Under the pieces are notes generated by a model, which ran no database searches, was not told the origin of the DNA, and saw nothing but the letters and a program-made list of their open reading frames with translations. Positions 1-7,911 of a DNA stretch of 64,000 nt are shown here, piece after piece (position 1 is the first letter of the stretch; each line of letters starts with the position of its first letter). The DNA is from Rubrobacter xylanophilus DSM 9941 (GTDB lineage: Bacteria; Actinomycetota; Rubrobacteria; Rubrobacterales; Rubrobacteraceae): assembly GCF_000014185.1 (NCBI RefSeq), contig NC_008148.1, forward strand, positions 992,001-1,056,000, written 5' to 3'. The translations under genes and the position numbers were made by a program.

Positions 1-19
1 TACCCGGGAGTGTACAGGC

Positions 20-715
20 TCAGCCCGCGCGCAGCTCCTTCGGCCACCACCGCTCCACCATCTTGAGGTCCGAGCCGTACCAGCGCTCGAAGCCGCCGCT
101 GTGGTAGGCCTCCTCCAGGACTATCTCCTCCGAGCCGGGCAGCAGGGCGCTCTGCACCGGGACCACGCCGTCCCCGGGGACCCGCCCGTCGTCGATCAGG
201 CGCTCGTAGCGGCGGCGGGCCCGGCGGGAGAGCGCGCCGTGGGCGGCGGCCCCCGCCACCGAGATGTAGCGCAGGCCGGCGGGCCTGTGCAGCGCGCCGG
301 GGAACATCTCGTTCACCTGGGCCAGCGGGGAGAGGCTCTTGCGGTCCGCCACGAGGTGGGGGCTGCCCAGCGTGATCAGGTGCGAGACCCGCCGGTGCCC
401 GGAGTAGCGGCGGCCGCCGTAGGGCGCCTGCCCGCCGATGTACACCCGGCAGGCCACCCCGCCCGCCGAGTGCCCCACGAGCACCGCCCGCTCCGCGCCG
501 CTCTCCAGGAGCGCCCGGTCGACCGCGCGGGCGACCTGGAAGATCAGCTGCCCGTACCCGAAGAGCCGGCCCCAGATCCAGTCCAGCGGCGTGATGGAGG
601 CGACGCGCACCTCGCGGGAGCCGGAGAGCTCGCCGAGCAGCCGCGCCAGCCGCCAGTACTGCCAGGGCCAGGACATGAGGCCCCCGACGATGACTATGGG
701 AGGAGCGCCTGCCAC
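20..715 (-). CDS. Alpha/beta-hydrolase (lipase-like)
   Basis: A 231-residue protein with an alpha/beta-hydrolase pattern. The nucleophile elbow GHSAGG lies near residue 80, a likely acid is in PGDGVVP near residue 190, and a likely catalytic His is in AYHSGG near residue 210. There is no signal peptide, so it is probably a cytoplasmic esterase or lipase-like enzyme; the substrate is unknown. The GTG start at 715 is chosen because a good -10 (TATACT, 728-723 on the minus strand) lies exactly 7 nt upstream, which would make a leaderless mRNA. The family assignment is firm and the substrate is not. Confidence 0.75.
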   Translation of the reverse strand: MAGAPPIVIVGGLMSWPWQYWRLARLLGELSGSREVRVASITPLDWIWGRLFGYGQLIFQVARAVDRALLESGAERAVLVGHSAGGVACRVYIGGQAPYGGRRYSGHRRVSHLITLGSPHLVADRKSLSPLAQVNEMFPGALHRPAGLRYISVAGAAAHGALSRRARRRYERLIDDGRVPGDGVVPVQSALLPGSEEIVLEEAYHSGGFERWYGSDLKMVERWWPKELRAG

Positions 716-722
716 GCCGGGA

Positions 723-728
723 AGTATA
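723..728 (-). promoter_or_regulatory. -10 element of leaderless hydrolase gene
   Basis: TATACT on the minus strand, 7 nt before the GTG start at 715. No convincing -35 is visible. The spacing would put the transcription start at or next to the start codon. Confidence 0.5.
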
Positions 729-750
729 GCTCCCGGGGGTGGCGGGGCGC

Positions 751-1368
751 TCAGAGGAGGCTCGAGCGCACCCCGTCGAGCACGAACTGGGCCGCCAGCG
801 CCGCGATGACCACCCCCAGCACCCGCGAGAGGACGTTGGCCCCGGTCTCCCCGAGGAGGCCCATGATCCTGGAGGCGAGCAGGAGCGAGGCGAGGGTGAG
901 CAGCAGCACCGCGAGCAGCACCCCCACGAAGACCGCGAGCTCCAGCGCGCCCCGCCCGCCGGTGTACAGCAGCACGGTGGCTATCGCGCCGGGGCCGGCG
1001 ATGAGCGGGATGGCCAGCGGGAAGACGGAGATGTCGTGGTCGTAGTGGTCCTCCTCCTGCTCGCGCACGGTGCGCGAGCGCAGGCCGCGGGGGGAGGAGA
1101 AGACCATGTCCAGCGCGAGGATGAACAGCAGGATGCCCCCCGCGATCCTGAAGGCGGCGAGGCTTATGCCGAGCGCCCCGAGCAGCACGTCCCCGGCGAG
1201 GGCGAACCCGAGGAGGATCGCCGCCCCCAGCAGCGCGCCCCTGAGCGCGGTCTCCCGCTTGCGCTTTGCGGGGTACCCGCCGGTGAGCGCCGCGAAGACG
1301 GGGGCGAGCCCCGGCGGGTCCACCACCACGAGCAGCGTGACGAACGCGTTGAAGGCGTAGTCGAGCAC
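751..1368 (-). CDS. MarC-family integral membrane protein
   Basis: A 205-residue hydrophobic protein with about six membrane segments. It matches the MarC/UPF0056 family: an N-terminal segment with VVDPPGLAPVF, a second half with PLAIPLIAGPGAIATV, and a central charged loop rich in Glu, Asp and His. Length is normal for the family. The molecular function of MarC proteins is not established, and the old link to multiple antibiotic resistance is doubtful. The downstream hydrolase starts 35 bp after its stop with its own -10. The upstream peptidase gene ends at 1369, directly abutting this start, which suggests cotranscription and translational coupling. Confidence 0.8.
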   Translation of the reverse strand: MLDYAFNAFVTLLVVVDPPGLAPVFAALTGGYPAKRKRETALRGALLGAAILLGFALAGDVLLGALGISLAAFRIAGGILLFILALDMVFSSPRGLRSRTVREQEEDHYDHDISVFPLAIPLIAGPGAIATVLLYTGGRGALELAVFVGVLLAVLLLTLASLLLASRIMGLLGETGANVLSRVLGVVIAALAAQFVLDGVRSSLL

Positions 1369-3387
1369 CTACAGCAGCTCCGGCCTCTCCCAGGCGCGCC
1401 CGCGCGCGTGGTGGTCTATGAACGCGAGGACGGTCCGGTACCACAGCAGGGAGTTGTTGGGCTTTACCACCCAGTGGTTCTCGTCCGGGAAGTGCAGGAA
1501 CTTGGCCTCGACCCCGTGCCGCTTGAGGGCGGTCCACAGCGCGAGGGCCTCGCTCACGGGCACGCGGAAGTCCTTCTCGCCGTGGACGACGAGCACGGGG
1601 GTCTTTATCCGTGGGGCGCTCGGGCGGGGGCTGTTGGCGCGGTAGCGGGAGGGGTCCTCGTAGGGGTTGCCGAACTCCCGCTCCCACCAGGTGCCCAGGT
1701 CGCTGGTGCCGTGGAAGCCCTCGAGGTCCCACAGGCTGGCGTGGGCGACGAGCGCCCGGAAGCGGCGGGTGTGGCCCGCGATCCAGTTGACCATGTACCC
1801 CCCGAAGGAGCCGCCGAGCGCCGCGGCCCGCTCCCCGTCCACCTCCGGGCGCTGCGCGGCCTGCTCCGCCGCCCGCATGAGGTCGTCGTAGACGACCTCG
1901 CCCCACCGCCCCCAGCCGCGCCGGATGTGCTCGAGGCCGTAGCCGGTGGAGAGCGCGGGGTCGGGCAGGAGCACGGCCCAGCCGTCGTCGGCGAAGACGT
2001 GCGGGTTCCAGCGCCAGTGCCAGCCGTCCCAGGAGTTGAGCGGCCCGCCGTGGATGAGGACGGAGAGCGGGGCGGGGCGCTCCGACGAGGCGCCCGGCGG
2101 GAGAACGAGCCACGAGGGGACGCGGGCGCCGTCGCGCGCCCGCGCCTCCACCCTCTCCACGCGCGCCGGGAGCCTGAGCCGCTCGAGCTCCGGGAAGCTG
2201 CCCAGCCGCCGGGGCTCCCCGCCCGGCTCGCGGGCGTCGAGGGCCACCGGGTGGGGCGGCTCCCCCACCCCGGAGCGCAGGGCGTAGACGGTGCCCCCCT
2301 CCGGCGCGGGGCAGAGGTCGGAGAAGGAGCCCTCGCCGGTCAGGCGCTCCGCGGGTCCCCCCTCGGCCGGGGCCCTGAAGACCGGCGCCCGGCCGTCGCA
2401 GGAGGCGATGAAGAGGACGGAGCGGGAGTCTGAAGACCAGGCGGGGGCCTCCGGCCACAGGTCGAACCCCTCCAGGATCTCCCGGCCCTCGCCCGTCCGC
2501 AGGTCGAAGGCCCAGAGGCTCCGGTCGCCCGGTCGCCCGGGCCCCGAGCGCTCCTCACGCACGGCGACGACCCGGCGGCCGTCGGGGCTGCAGCGCGGCG
2601 AGCTGTACCAGGCGTCGCCGGCGAGGGTGCGCACCCCGCCGCTCGCGGCGTCCACCGCCACCAGCTCCATGACCCGCCCGGCGACGTCCTCGGGGTCGCT
2701 CCAGCGGGTGGCGACCACTGTGGAGCCGTCGGGGGTGATGTCGAAGGAGGAGAGCGCGAGGGACCCCGGGGGGCCGGAGAGGAGCTCGCGGGGCTCCTCT
2801 ATGCGCCCGCCCTCCCCGGGGAGGGGAGAGATGTACAGGCGCCGCTCGCGCGGCCCGAGGTAGCGGTCCCAGAAGCGGACGGGGTAGCCCTCGAAGAGGC
2901 TGGCCTCGACCCCGGCCTCCCTGCGGGCCTTCTCCCACTCCGCGTCCTCCTTCCAGCCCGCCGCCCCGGGCCGGGCGGGAGCGGCGATCACCAGGTCCCC
3001 GCTCTCCCGGGCGACGGCGAAGCCCTCGACCCCGCCGGGAGGGGAGGCGAGGGGGTAGGCCTCCCCTCCCGGCGGGAGGAGCCACAGCGCGGGCCTCTCC
3101 CCGCCGTCCTCCTCCCCCGCCTCCTCCGGGTCCGGCCGCCGGGAGACGAAGAGCAGCGACCCGTCGGGAGAGAAGGCGGCCGCGCCCTCCCCACGCGCCG
3201 AGCGGGTGATGCGGCGGGGCGGCCCCCCGTCCTCCAGCTCGAAGAGCGCCGTCACGAGGTGCCGCCGCTTGCGGTCCGGCCGGGCCACGGCGGCGACGAG
3301 CCGCCCCCCGTCGCGGGAGAGGGCGAGCCCGGAGAAGCGGGGGAGGGAGATCAGGGTTTCGGCCGTAAAGCGCGCCTCGTCTCGCAT
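1369..3387 (-). CDS. S9-family prolyl oligopeptidase / acylaminoacyl peptidase
   Basis: A 672-residue serine peptidase. The N-terminal ~400 residues have repeated TolB/beta-propeller-like blades (FSPDGSLLFV, SPDGRRVVAV, SSDSRSVLFI). The C-terminal ~260 residues are the alpha/beta-hydrolase domain, with nucleophile motif GGSFGGYM around residue 525, acid in HGEKDFRVP and His in PDENHWV, so the catalytic triad is intact. There is no signal peptide, so it probably acts in the cytoplasm on oligopeptides. It starts at the ATG at 3387, with MRDEARF as the first residues. It leads a tight minus-strand set with the MarC-like gene. Confidence 0.9.
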   Translation of the reverse strand: MRDEARFTAETLISLPRFSGLALSRDGGRLVAAVARPDRKRRHLVTALFELEDGGPPRRITRSARGEGAAAFSPDGSLLFVSRRPDPEEAGEEDGGERPALWLLPPGGEAYPLASPPGGVEGFAVARESGDLVIAAPARPGAAGWKEDAEWEKARREAGVEASLFEGYPVRFWDRYLGPRERRLYISPLPGEGGRIEEPRELLSGPPGSLALSSFDITPDGSTVVATRWSDPEDVAGRVMELVAVDAASGGVRTLAGDAWYSSPRCSPDGRRVVAVREERSGPGRPGDRSLWAFDLRTGEGREILEGFDLWPEAPAWSSDSRSVLFIASCDGRAPVFRAPAEGGPAERLTGEGSFSDLCPAPEGGTVYALRSGVGEPPHPVALDAREPGGEPRRLGSFPELERLRLPARVERVEARARDGARVPSWLVLPPGASSERPAPLSVLIHGGPLNSWDGWHWRWNPHVFADDGWAVLLPDPALSTGYGLEHIRRGWGRWGEVVYDDLMRAAEQAAQRPEVDGERAAALGGSFGGYMVNWIAGHTRRFRALVAHASLWDLEGFHGTSDLGTWWEREFGNPYEDPSRYRANSPRPSAPRIKTPVLVVHGEKDFRVPVSEALALWTALKRHGVEAKFLHFPDENHWVVKPNNSLLWYRTVLAFIDHHARGRAWERPELL

Positions 3388-3397
3388 GCCACAGATG

Positions 3398-4162
3398 TTA
3401 GCCCCCCCGGGCGTCCTCCGCAGCCGGCCGCCAGAGGGGGGAGGCCGCCAGGCTCCGGGCCCGCTCGAGGGTGGCCGCGTCGAGCCCCCTCTCGCGCCCG
3501 CCGTAGCGCTCGCGCACCTCCGCCTTGAGGGCCCCGGCGACCCCGAGCGCTCCGGACGGGAGGTCCCCGACGCTCCCCGGGCGGAAGGGGCGCCCGAGGG
3601 CGGCGTACACCAGCTCCAGCACCGGCACCAGCTCCGCCGTCCGCTCGGCGAGCACCAGCGCCTCCAGCCGGGCCGCCCGGCGGGTCACCCGCTGGGCGAG
3701 GCCCGCGTGCTTGACGCCCCGGGCGCCGCCCGAGCGGACCGAGTACGCCCCGGGGCAGAACTCGCCCTCCACCTCCCCGCCCTCCGCCGCGACCCCGAGC
3801 CTCCGGAGGGCCGCGACGACCAGCTCCACGCCCTCCGCGTAGCGCTCGTAGAGGCCCTGGCGCAGGTCCCCGACCGGGAGCGTCAGGGAGAAGGAGAGGG
3901 AGCCCTCGTTCGCCGCCACCGCGCCGCCGCCGGAGTTGCGGACCAGCACCGGAAAGCCGAGCCGCCGGGCGGCGCGCGCCGCCTCCGCGAAGCCCGCGAG
4001 GCGCGTCTCCGGGCGGGTCACGGCCACGTAGCGCGGCGAGCGCCACAGGAGGGCGGTGGGGCCGCGTTCGCCCGCGCCCACCTGCTCCAGCACGGCCTGC
4101 TGCAGGCCGAGGCCCATCTCCGGGCCGGCGAGCAGCCCGGCGTCCAGCGTCTCCAAAGGCAC
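3398..4162 (-). CDS. Lipoate-protein ligase A family protein
   Basis: A 254-residue BPL/LplA/LipB-fold protein. It has the family motif RNSGGGAVAANEGSLSFSL around residues 80-100, used for binding the lipoyl-adenylate or acyl donor. It also has GVKHAGLAQRVTR near residue 155, whose Lys corresponds to the invariant lysine of lipoyl ligases and octanoyltransferases. It may be a lipoate ligase, an octanoyltransferase (LipM type) or an amidotransferase; sequence alone does not decide. The GTG at 4162 is the best start I see, because the reading frame upstream runs into the divergent cofD promoter region. It ends 10 bp before the S9 peptidase start. Confidence 0.75.
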   Translation of the reverse strand: MPLETLDAGLLAGPEMGLGLQQAVLEQVGAGERGPTALLWRSPRYVAVTRPETRLAGFAEAARAARRLGFPVLVRNSGGGAVAANEGSLSFSLTLPVGDLRQGLYERYAEGVELVVAALRRLGVAAEGGEVEGEFCPGAYSVRSGGARGVKHAGLAQRVTRRAARLEALVLAERTAELVPVLELVYAALGRPFRPGSVGDLPSGALGVAGALKAEVRERYGGRERGLDAATLERARSLAASPLWRPAAEDARGG

Positions 4163-4250
4163 ACTCCCGTCGCGAAGCTCTCGCGCCCCTTCGGGCGCCC
4201 TGTGCGGTGCTAAGATAGCAGCTTGTGTCCGGGCTTGGAGCAGCAGCGGG

Positions 4251-5186
4251 ATGAGGGTCGTGGCTCTGGCCGGCGGGGTCGGTGGGGCAAAGCTCGCCGC
4301 CGGGCTGCAGGAGGCCCTCCCGGCGGGGGAGCTGGCCGTGGTGGTCAACACCGCCGACGACTTCGAGCTGTGGGGGCTCCACATCTCCCCGGACCTCGAC
4401 ACCGTCATGTACACCCTCGCCGGGCTCGCCAACCCCGAGACGGGCTGGGGCGTCCGGGGGGACACCTTCGCCTCCCTGGAGATGCTCGGGCGCTACGGGG
4501 AGGACACCTGGTTCCGGCTCGGCGACAGGGACCTTGCGACCCACATCCTGCGCACCGCCCGGCTCCGGGAGGGGAGGACGCCGACCGAGGTCGCGGCCTC
4601 CCTCGCGGGGGCGCTCGGGGTGCCGAGCCGCCTGCTCCCGATGTGCGACGAGCGGGTCCGCACGGTGGTGCAGACGCCGGAGGGGACGCTGGAGTTCCAG
4701 GAGTACTTTGTCCGGCGGGGCCAGCGCGACGAGGTGCTCGCGGTGCGCTTCCGGGGCGTGGAGGCGGCGCGGCCCACCCCGGCCGTCCGGGAGGCGCTCG
4801 CCGCGGCGGAGCTCGTCGTCTTCTGTCCCTCCAACCCGGTGGTGAGCATCGGCCCCATCCTGGAGGTGCCCGGGATGAGGGAGGCGCTCGCGGCCTCCCC
4901 GGCCCCGAAGGTCGCGGTGAGCCCCATCGTGGGCGGGCGGGCGCTCAAGGGGCCGGCGGACCGCATGATGTTCTCCCTGGGGCACGAGCCCTCGGCCCGC
5001 GGGGTGGCCCGGATGTACGGGGGGCTGGTGGACGGGATGGTCGTGGACCGGGCCGACGGGGGCGAGAGGGCGGACGTGGAGGGGCTGGGGATGGAGGTTC
5101 TGGTCACGGGGACCGTGATGCGGGACGCCGCAGACCGGGCGCGCCTGGCGCGGGAGGTGCTGGAGTTCGGGCGGGGGCTGGGGTGA
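4251..5186 (+). CDS. cofD: 2-phospho-L-lactate transferase CofD/FbiA
   Basis: A 311-residue enzyme of F420 biosynthesis. It transfers the phosphoenolpyruvyl (bacteria) or phospholactyl (archaea) group from the guanylylated donor made by CofC onto FO, giving (dehydro-)F420-0. The N-terminal LAGGVGGAKLAAGL motif and the FCPSNPVVSIGPIL segment near residue 195 are typical of CofD/FbiA, and the length is normal. The start is the ATG at 4251, with a GGAG ten bases upstream. A TAAGAT sequence at 4211-4216 is a possible -10. The stop overlaps the cofC start as GTGA. It is the first gene of the F420 side-chain cluster. Confidence 0.93.
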   Translation: MRVVALAGGVGGAKLAAGLQEALPAGELAVVVNTADDFELWGLHISPDLDTVMYTLAGLANPETGWGVRGDTFASLEMLGRYGEDTWFRLGDRDLATHILRTARLREGRTPTEVAASLAGALGVPSRLLPMCDERVRTVVQTPEGTLEFQEYFVRRGQRDEVLAVRFRGVEAARPTPAVREALAAAELVVFCPSNPVVSIGPILEVPGMREALAASPAPKVAVSPIVGGRALKGPADRMMFSLGHEPSARGVARMYGGLVDGMVVDRADGGERADVEGLGMEVLVTGTVMRDAADRARLAREVLEFGRGLG

Positions 5187-5800
5187 GCGTCTTCGCGGTC
5201 GTCCCGGTGAAGGAGCTGCGGGGGGCCAAGAGCCGGCTCGGGGCGGTCCTCGACCCGGTGGGCCGGGCGGGCCTGACGCTGCACATGCTGCGGCGGGTCG
5301 TTCCGGCGCTGCGGGGCGCGGGGTTGCGGCGGGTGCTGGTGGTGAGCCCGGATCCCGCGGTGCTGGAGGAGGCGCGGCTGCTGGGGGCGGCGGGGCTCCG
5401 GCAGGAGGGCTTCGGGCTCAACGCCGCGCTGGAGGAGGGGCGGCGGCGGGCGCTGGAGGAGGGGGCGGGGGCCCTCCTCGCGCTGCCCGCCGACCTGCCG
5501 CTCATCGAGCCCGCCGACGTGGCGGCGCTGCTCGAGGTCGCGGGGGAGGGGCCGTGCGCCGTGATCTCGCCGGACGATGCCCGCTCGGGGACGAACGCCC
5601 TGCTGCTGCGGCCCCCGGGGGCGCTCCCCTTCTCCTTCGGCCCTGGCAGCTTCGGGGTGCACCTGCAGGCCGCTCTGCGGCGGGGCGTCCGGGTGCGCGT
5701 CTGCGAGCGGCCCAACGTGGCCTTCGACCTGGACTCCCCGGAGGATCTCGCCCGGCTCGAGGCCTCCGGAGGGGTGCAATACCGGCCCCGGAGGGCTTAA
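5183..5800 (+). CDS. cofC: 2-phospholactate / PEP guanylyltransferase CofC/FbiD
   Basis: A 205-residue nucleotidyltransferase with a GT-A-like fold. The N-terminal FAVVPVKELRGAKSRLG is the guanine nucleotide-binding signature, ALPADLPLIEP carries the metal-binding aspartates, and FGPGSFGVHL and NVAFDLDSPED are the conserved C-terminal motifs. It uses GTP and, in actinobacteria, PEP to make the donor consumed by CofD. The GTG start at 5183 overlaps the cofD stop, so translation is coupled. Whether the in vivo substrate is PEP or 2-phospholactate cannot be read from the sequence; an FbiB-C-like reductase at 17782 fits the PEP route. Confidence 0.92.
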   Translation: MSVFAVVPVKELRGAKSRLGAVLDPVGRAGLTLHMLRRVVPALRGAGLRRVLVVSPDPAVLEEARLLGAAGLRQEGFGLNAALEEGRRRALEEGAGALLALPADLPLIEPADVAALLEVAGEGPCAVISPDDARSGTNALLLRPPGALPFSFGPGSFGVHLQAALRRGVRVRVCERPNVAFDLDSPEDLARLEASGGVQYRPRRA

Positions 5801-5855
5801 ACTTGAGGGCCGTCGAGCGGAGTGCGGTGCGCCGAGCGAAGGAGCGTGGGCTGCA

Positions 5856-6917
5856 GTGAGAACCAGTGATCTGCGCGTAGAGAGCATCCGACCCCTGATC
5901 CCGCCCGCCATCCTCCTGGAGGAGCTCCCCCTCTCGGAGGACGGGGCCCTCACGGTGAGCCGGGCGCGGGAGGAGATAGTGCGCATCCTCGAGGGCGAGG
6001 ACGACCGCCTCATCGCCGTGGTCGGCCCCTGCTCGGTGCACGACACCTCGGCGGCGCTGGAGTACGCCCGGCGGCTGCGGGGGCTCGCGGAGGAGCTGCG
6101 CGGGGAGCTCTGCGTGATCATGCGGGTGTACTTCGAGAAGCCCCGGACCACGGTCGGGTGGAAGGGGCTCATCAACGACCCGCACCTGGACGGGAGCTTC
6201 GCCGTGAACGAGGGGCTCAGGATGGCGCGCGGCCTGCTGCTCGACGTGGCGGAGCTGGGATTGCCCGCCGGCTGCGAGTTTCTGGACCCCATCTCGCCGC
6301 AGTACTTCACCGACGCGGTGGCCTGGGCGGCCATCGGGGCGCGCACCACCGAGAGCCAGGTGCACCGGCAGCTGGCCTCCGGCCTCTCCATGCCGGTGGG
6401 CTTCAAGAACGGCACCGGCGGCGGGGTGCAGATAGCGGTGGACGCGGTGCGCGCCGCCGCCCACCCGCACAGCTTCCCCGGGGTGACCCGGCAGGGGCTC
6501 GCGGCGGTCGTCACCACCACCGGCAACCCGGACTGCCACGTCATCCTGCGCGGCGGCAGGAGCGGCCCGAACTACGACGAGCGGAGCGTCGGGGAGGCCC
6601 TGGAGGCGCTGCGCCGGGCCGGCCTCCCGCCCCGCCTGATGGTGGACGCCAGCCACGCCAACAGCGGCAAGGACTACCGCCGGCAGCCGCTCGTGATCCG
6701 GGACGTGGCCGACCAGGTCGCCCGGGGCCAGAGGGGGATCGTGGGCGTGATGCTGGAGAGCTTCCTGGTCGAGGGGAGCCAGGAGCTCACGGACCGCTCC
6801 CGGCTGACCTACGGCCAGAGCATCACCGACTCCTGCATGGGCTGGGAGATGACGGTCCCCACCCTGCGCGAGCTGGCCGAGGCGGTCAGGGCCCGGCGCA
6901 CCGTCCGCGTCGGCTGA
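5856..6917 (+). CDS. aroG: 3-deoxy-7-phosphoheptulonate synthase (class I)
   Basis: A 353-residue class I DAHP synthase of the AroF/AroG/AroH type. It condenses PEP and erythrose 4-phosphate as the first shikimate-pathway step. Visible motifs are VVGPCSVHD (metal Cys at residue 59), RVYFEKPRTTVGWKGL (PEP-binding arginine and lysine), GARTTESQVHR, DASHANSGK (metal His), MLESFL (metal Glu) and SITDSCM (metal Asp). The GTG start at 5856 follows AAGGAG at 5840-5845. Its place between cofC and cofE is unusual. Both this enzyme and CofC consume PEP, and FO is built from tyrosine, so a supply role for F420 is possible but not shown. Confidence 0.92.
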   Translation: MRTSDLRVESIRPLIPPAILLEELPLSEDGALTVSRAREEIVRILEGEDDRLIAVVGPCSVHDTSAALEYARRLRGLAEELRGELCVIMRVYFEKPRTTVGWKGLINDPHLDGSFAVNEGLRMARGLLLDVAELGLPAGCEFLDPISPQYFTDAVAWAAIGARTTESQVHRQLASGLSMPVGFKNGTGGGVQIAVDAVRAAAHPHSFPGVTRQGLAAVVTTTGNPDCHVILRGGRSGPNYDERSVGEALEALRRAGLPPRLMVDASHANSGKDYRRQPLVIRDVADQVARGQRGIVGVMLESFLVEGSQELTDRSRLTYGQSITDSCMGWEMTVPTLRELAEAVRARRTVRVG

Positions 6918-6921
6918 GACG

Positions 6922-7665
6922 GTGCGCCCGGTGGAGATCCTGCCGGTCGAGGGACTCCCCGAGGTGCGCCCCGGGGACGACCTCGCCGCCCTGCTTCTGG
7001 CCTCCGCCGGGGAAGACCTCGCCCCCGGCGACGTGCTGGTGGTTACGCACAAGGTCGTGAGCAAGGCCGAGGGCCGCCTGGTGGACCTCCGGGAGGTGAG
7101 GCCCTCCCCGCTCGCCAAGTCCTTCGCCGCCCGCCACGGGAAGGACCCCCGCCACGTGGAGGTCGTGCTGCGCGAGAGCCGCCGCATCGTGCGGATGGAG
7201 CGCGGCCTGATCATCTCGGAGACCCATCACGGCTTCGTGTGCGCCAACGCCGGCGTCGACGCCTCCAACGTCCCCGGCGAGGAGACCGTCTGCCTGCTCC
7301 CGCTCGACCCGGACGCCTCCGCCGCCCGCCTCGCCCGGGATGTGCGCGAGCGCGCCGGCCTCGAGCTCCCCGTCGTCATCTCCGACTCCTTCGGCCGCCC
7401 CTGGAGAAACGGGATCGCCAACGTGGCCATCGGGCTCTGCGGCATGAGCCCCTTCGCCGACTACCGCGGCCAGAGAGACCCCCACGGCCGCACCCTCGAG
7501 GCCAGCGTGCTCGCCGTGGCCGACGAGCTCGCCGCCGCGGCCGAGCTCGTCATGGGGAAGACCTCCGCGGTGCCGGCCGCCGTGGTGCGCAACTACCCTT
7601 ACCACCCCGGCCCCGGGACCGCGAAAGACCTCCTCATGGAGCCCGAGAAAGACCTGTTCCGGTAA
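6922..7665 (+). CDS. cofE: Coenzyme F420-0:L-glutamate ligase CofE
   Basis: A 247-residue stand-alone CofE, which adds gamma-linked glutamates to F420-0 using GTP. Typical segments are DVLVVTHKVVSKAEGR near residue 40, GFVCANAGVDASNV near residue 110, ISDSFGRPWRNG near residue 155 and MGKTSAVPAAVVRNY near the C-terminus. It lacks the C-terminal nitroreductase domain that FbiB of mycobacteria carries; a domain of that type is found instead at 17782-18846. The GTG start lies four bases after the DAHP synthase stop, so the four genes from cofD on look like one operon. Confidence 0.92.
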   Translation: MRPVEILPVEGLPEVRPGDDLAALLLASAGEDLAPGDVLVVTHKVVSKAEGRLVDLREVRPSPLAKSFAARHGKDPRHVEVVLRESRRIVRMERGLIISETHHGFVCANAGVDASNVPGEETVCLLPLDPDASAARLARDVRERAGLELPVVISDSFGRPWRNGIANVAIGLCGMSPFADYRGQRDPHGRTLEASVLAVADELAAAAELVMGKTSAVPAAVVRNYPYHPGPGTAKDLLMEPEKDLFR

Positions 7666-7674
7666 AAATTTGGT

Positions 7675-7699
7675 AAATCCGACAAAAAATCTCGGATTT
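7675..7699. promoter_or_regulatory. 25-bp inverted-repeat operator of the sulfate-assimilation operon
   Basis: The half-sites are AAATCCGAC (7675-7683) and CTCGGATTT (7691-7699), separated by 7 bp. One arm is perfect and the other has a single mismatch to AAATCCGAC-N7-GTCGGATTT. It ends four bases before the -35 of the cys promoter. A second site with the same geometry is at 21719-21743. The 25-bp size and the YYGAC / GTCRR core resemble Rrf2-family (IscR/CymR) operators; the identity of the regulator is inference. Confidence 0.75.
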
Positions 7700-7703
7700 G
7701 CTA

Positions 7704-7732
7704 TTGACCTCTCCGGGAGGTCTGCCTAGTAT
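7704..7732 (+). promoter_or_regulatory. Sigma-A-type promoter of the cys operon
   Basis: The -35 TTGACC (7704-7709) and -10 TAGTAT (7727-7732) are separated by exactly 17 bp. Transcription is expected to start at about 7739-7740. The spacer holds a second inverted repeat, GACCTC-N5-GAGGTC (7706-7722), which could be a further operator. Confidence 0.8.
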
Positions 7733-7739
7733 CCTTGCC

Positions 7740-7829
7740 ATGATCTTCTTGGAGGGCATGCGCGGGACGAGGCGTGGCGTACCGGGGGAGGTTTCCGGGA
7801 TGTCTGCGCGAATGCGATGTAGCGCCTAG
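7740..7829 (+). CDS. Putative leaderless leader peptide of the cys operon
   Basis: A 29-codon ORF. Its ATG lies 7 nt after the -10 TAGTAT, at the predicted transcription start, so it would be translated from a leaderless mRNA. Near the C-terminus it reads MSARMRCSA, with one Cys codon three codons before the stop. Short leaders with cysteine codons that sense charged tRNA-Cys are known upstream of actinobacterial cysteine genes. Here only one Cys codon is present, and no conservation can be tested. The rest of the ~170-nt leader down to cysH shows no riboswitch motif I recognise. Confidence 0.4.
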   Translation: MIFLEGMRGTRRGVPGEVSGMSARMRCSA

Positions 7830-7911
7830 AAGGTTCTTCCAGCCCGAGGCTTTCCGCAAAGCATCTGCTGTTTTTCAGGCTGCCCGTTTTCTGGAGGGGA
7901 GGAAGTTTCTC

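Noticed and set aside
739-2433. A 564-codon plus-strand open frame opposite the MarC and peptidase genes, and many similar long frames across the window
   Set aside because: High GC removes stop codons in alternative frames. These translations are Arg/Pro/Gly-rich with no domains, while the opposite strand has clear families.
4223-5800. One continuous frame running through cofD into cofC, suggesting a fusion
   Set aside because: The cofD motifs are in a different frame with its own start and stop; only the cofC part of this frame is coding.
7733-7911. A riboswitch or T-box in the cys operon leader
   Set aside because: I could not find SAM-riboswitch or T-box sequence motifs. A leader peptide is the only candidate seen.
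7774-7911. An N-terminal extension of CysH from a GTG at 7774 with several cysteines
   Set aside because: It does not resemble CysH proteins, and the ATG at 7912 has a strong ribosome site.
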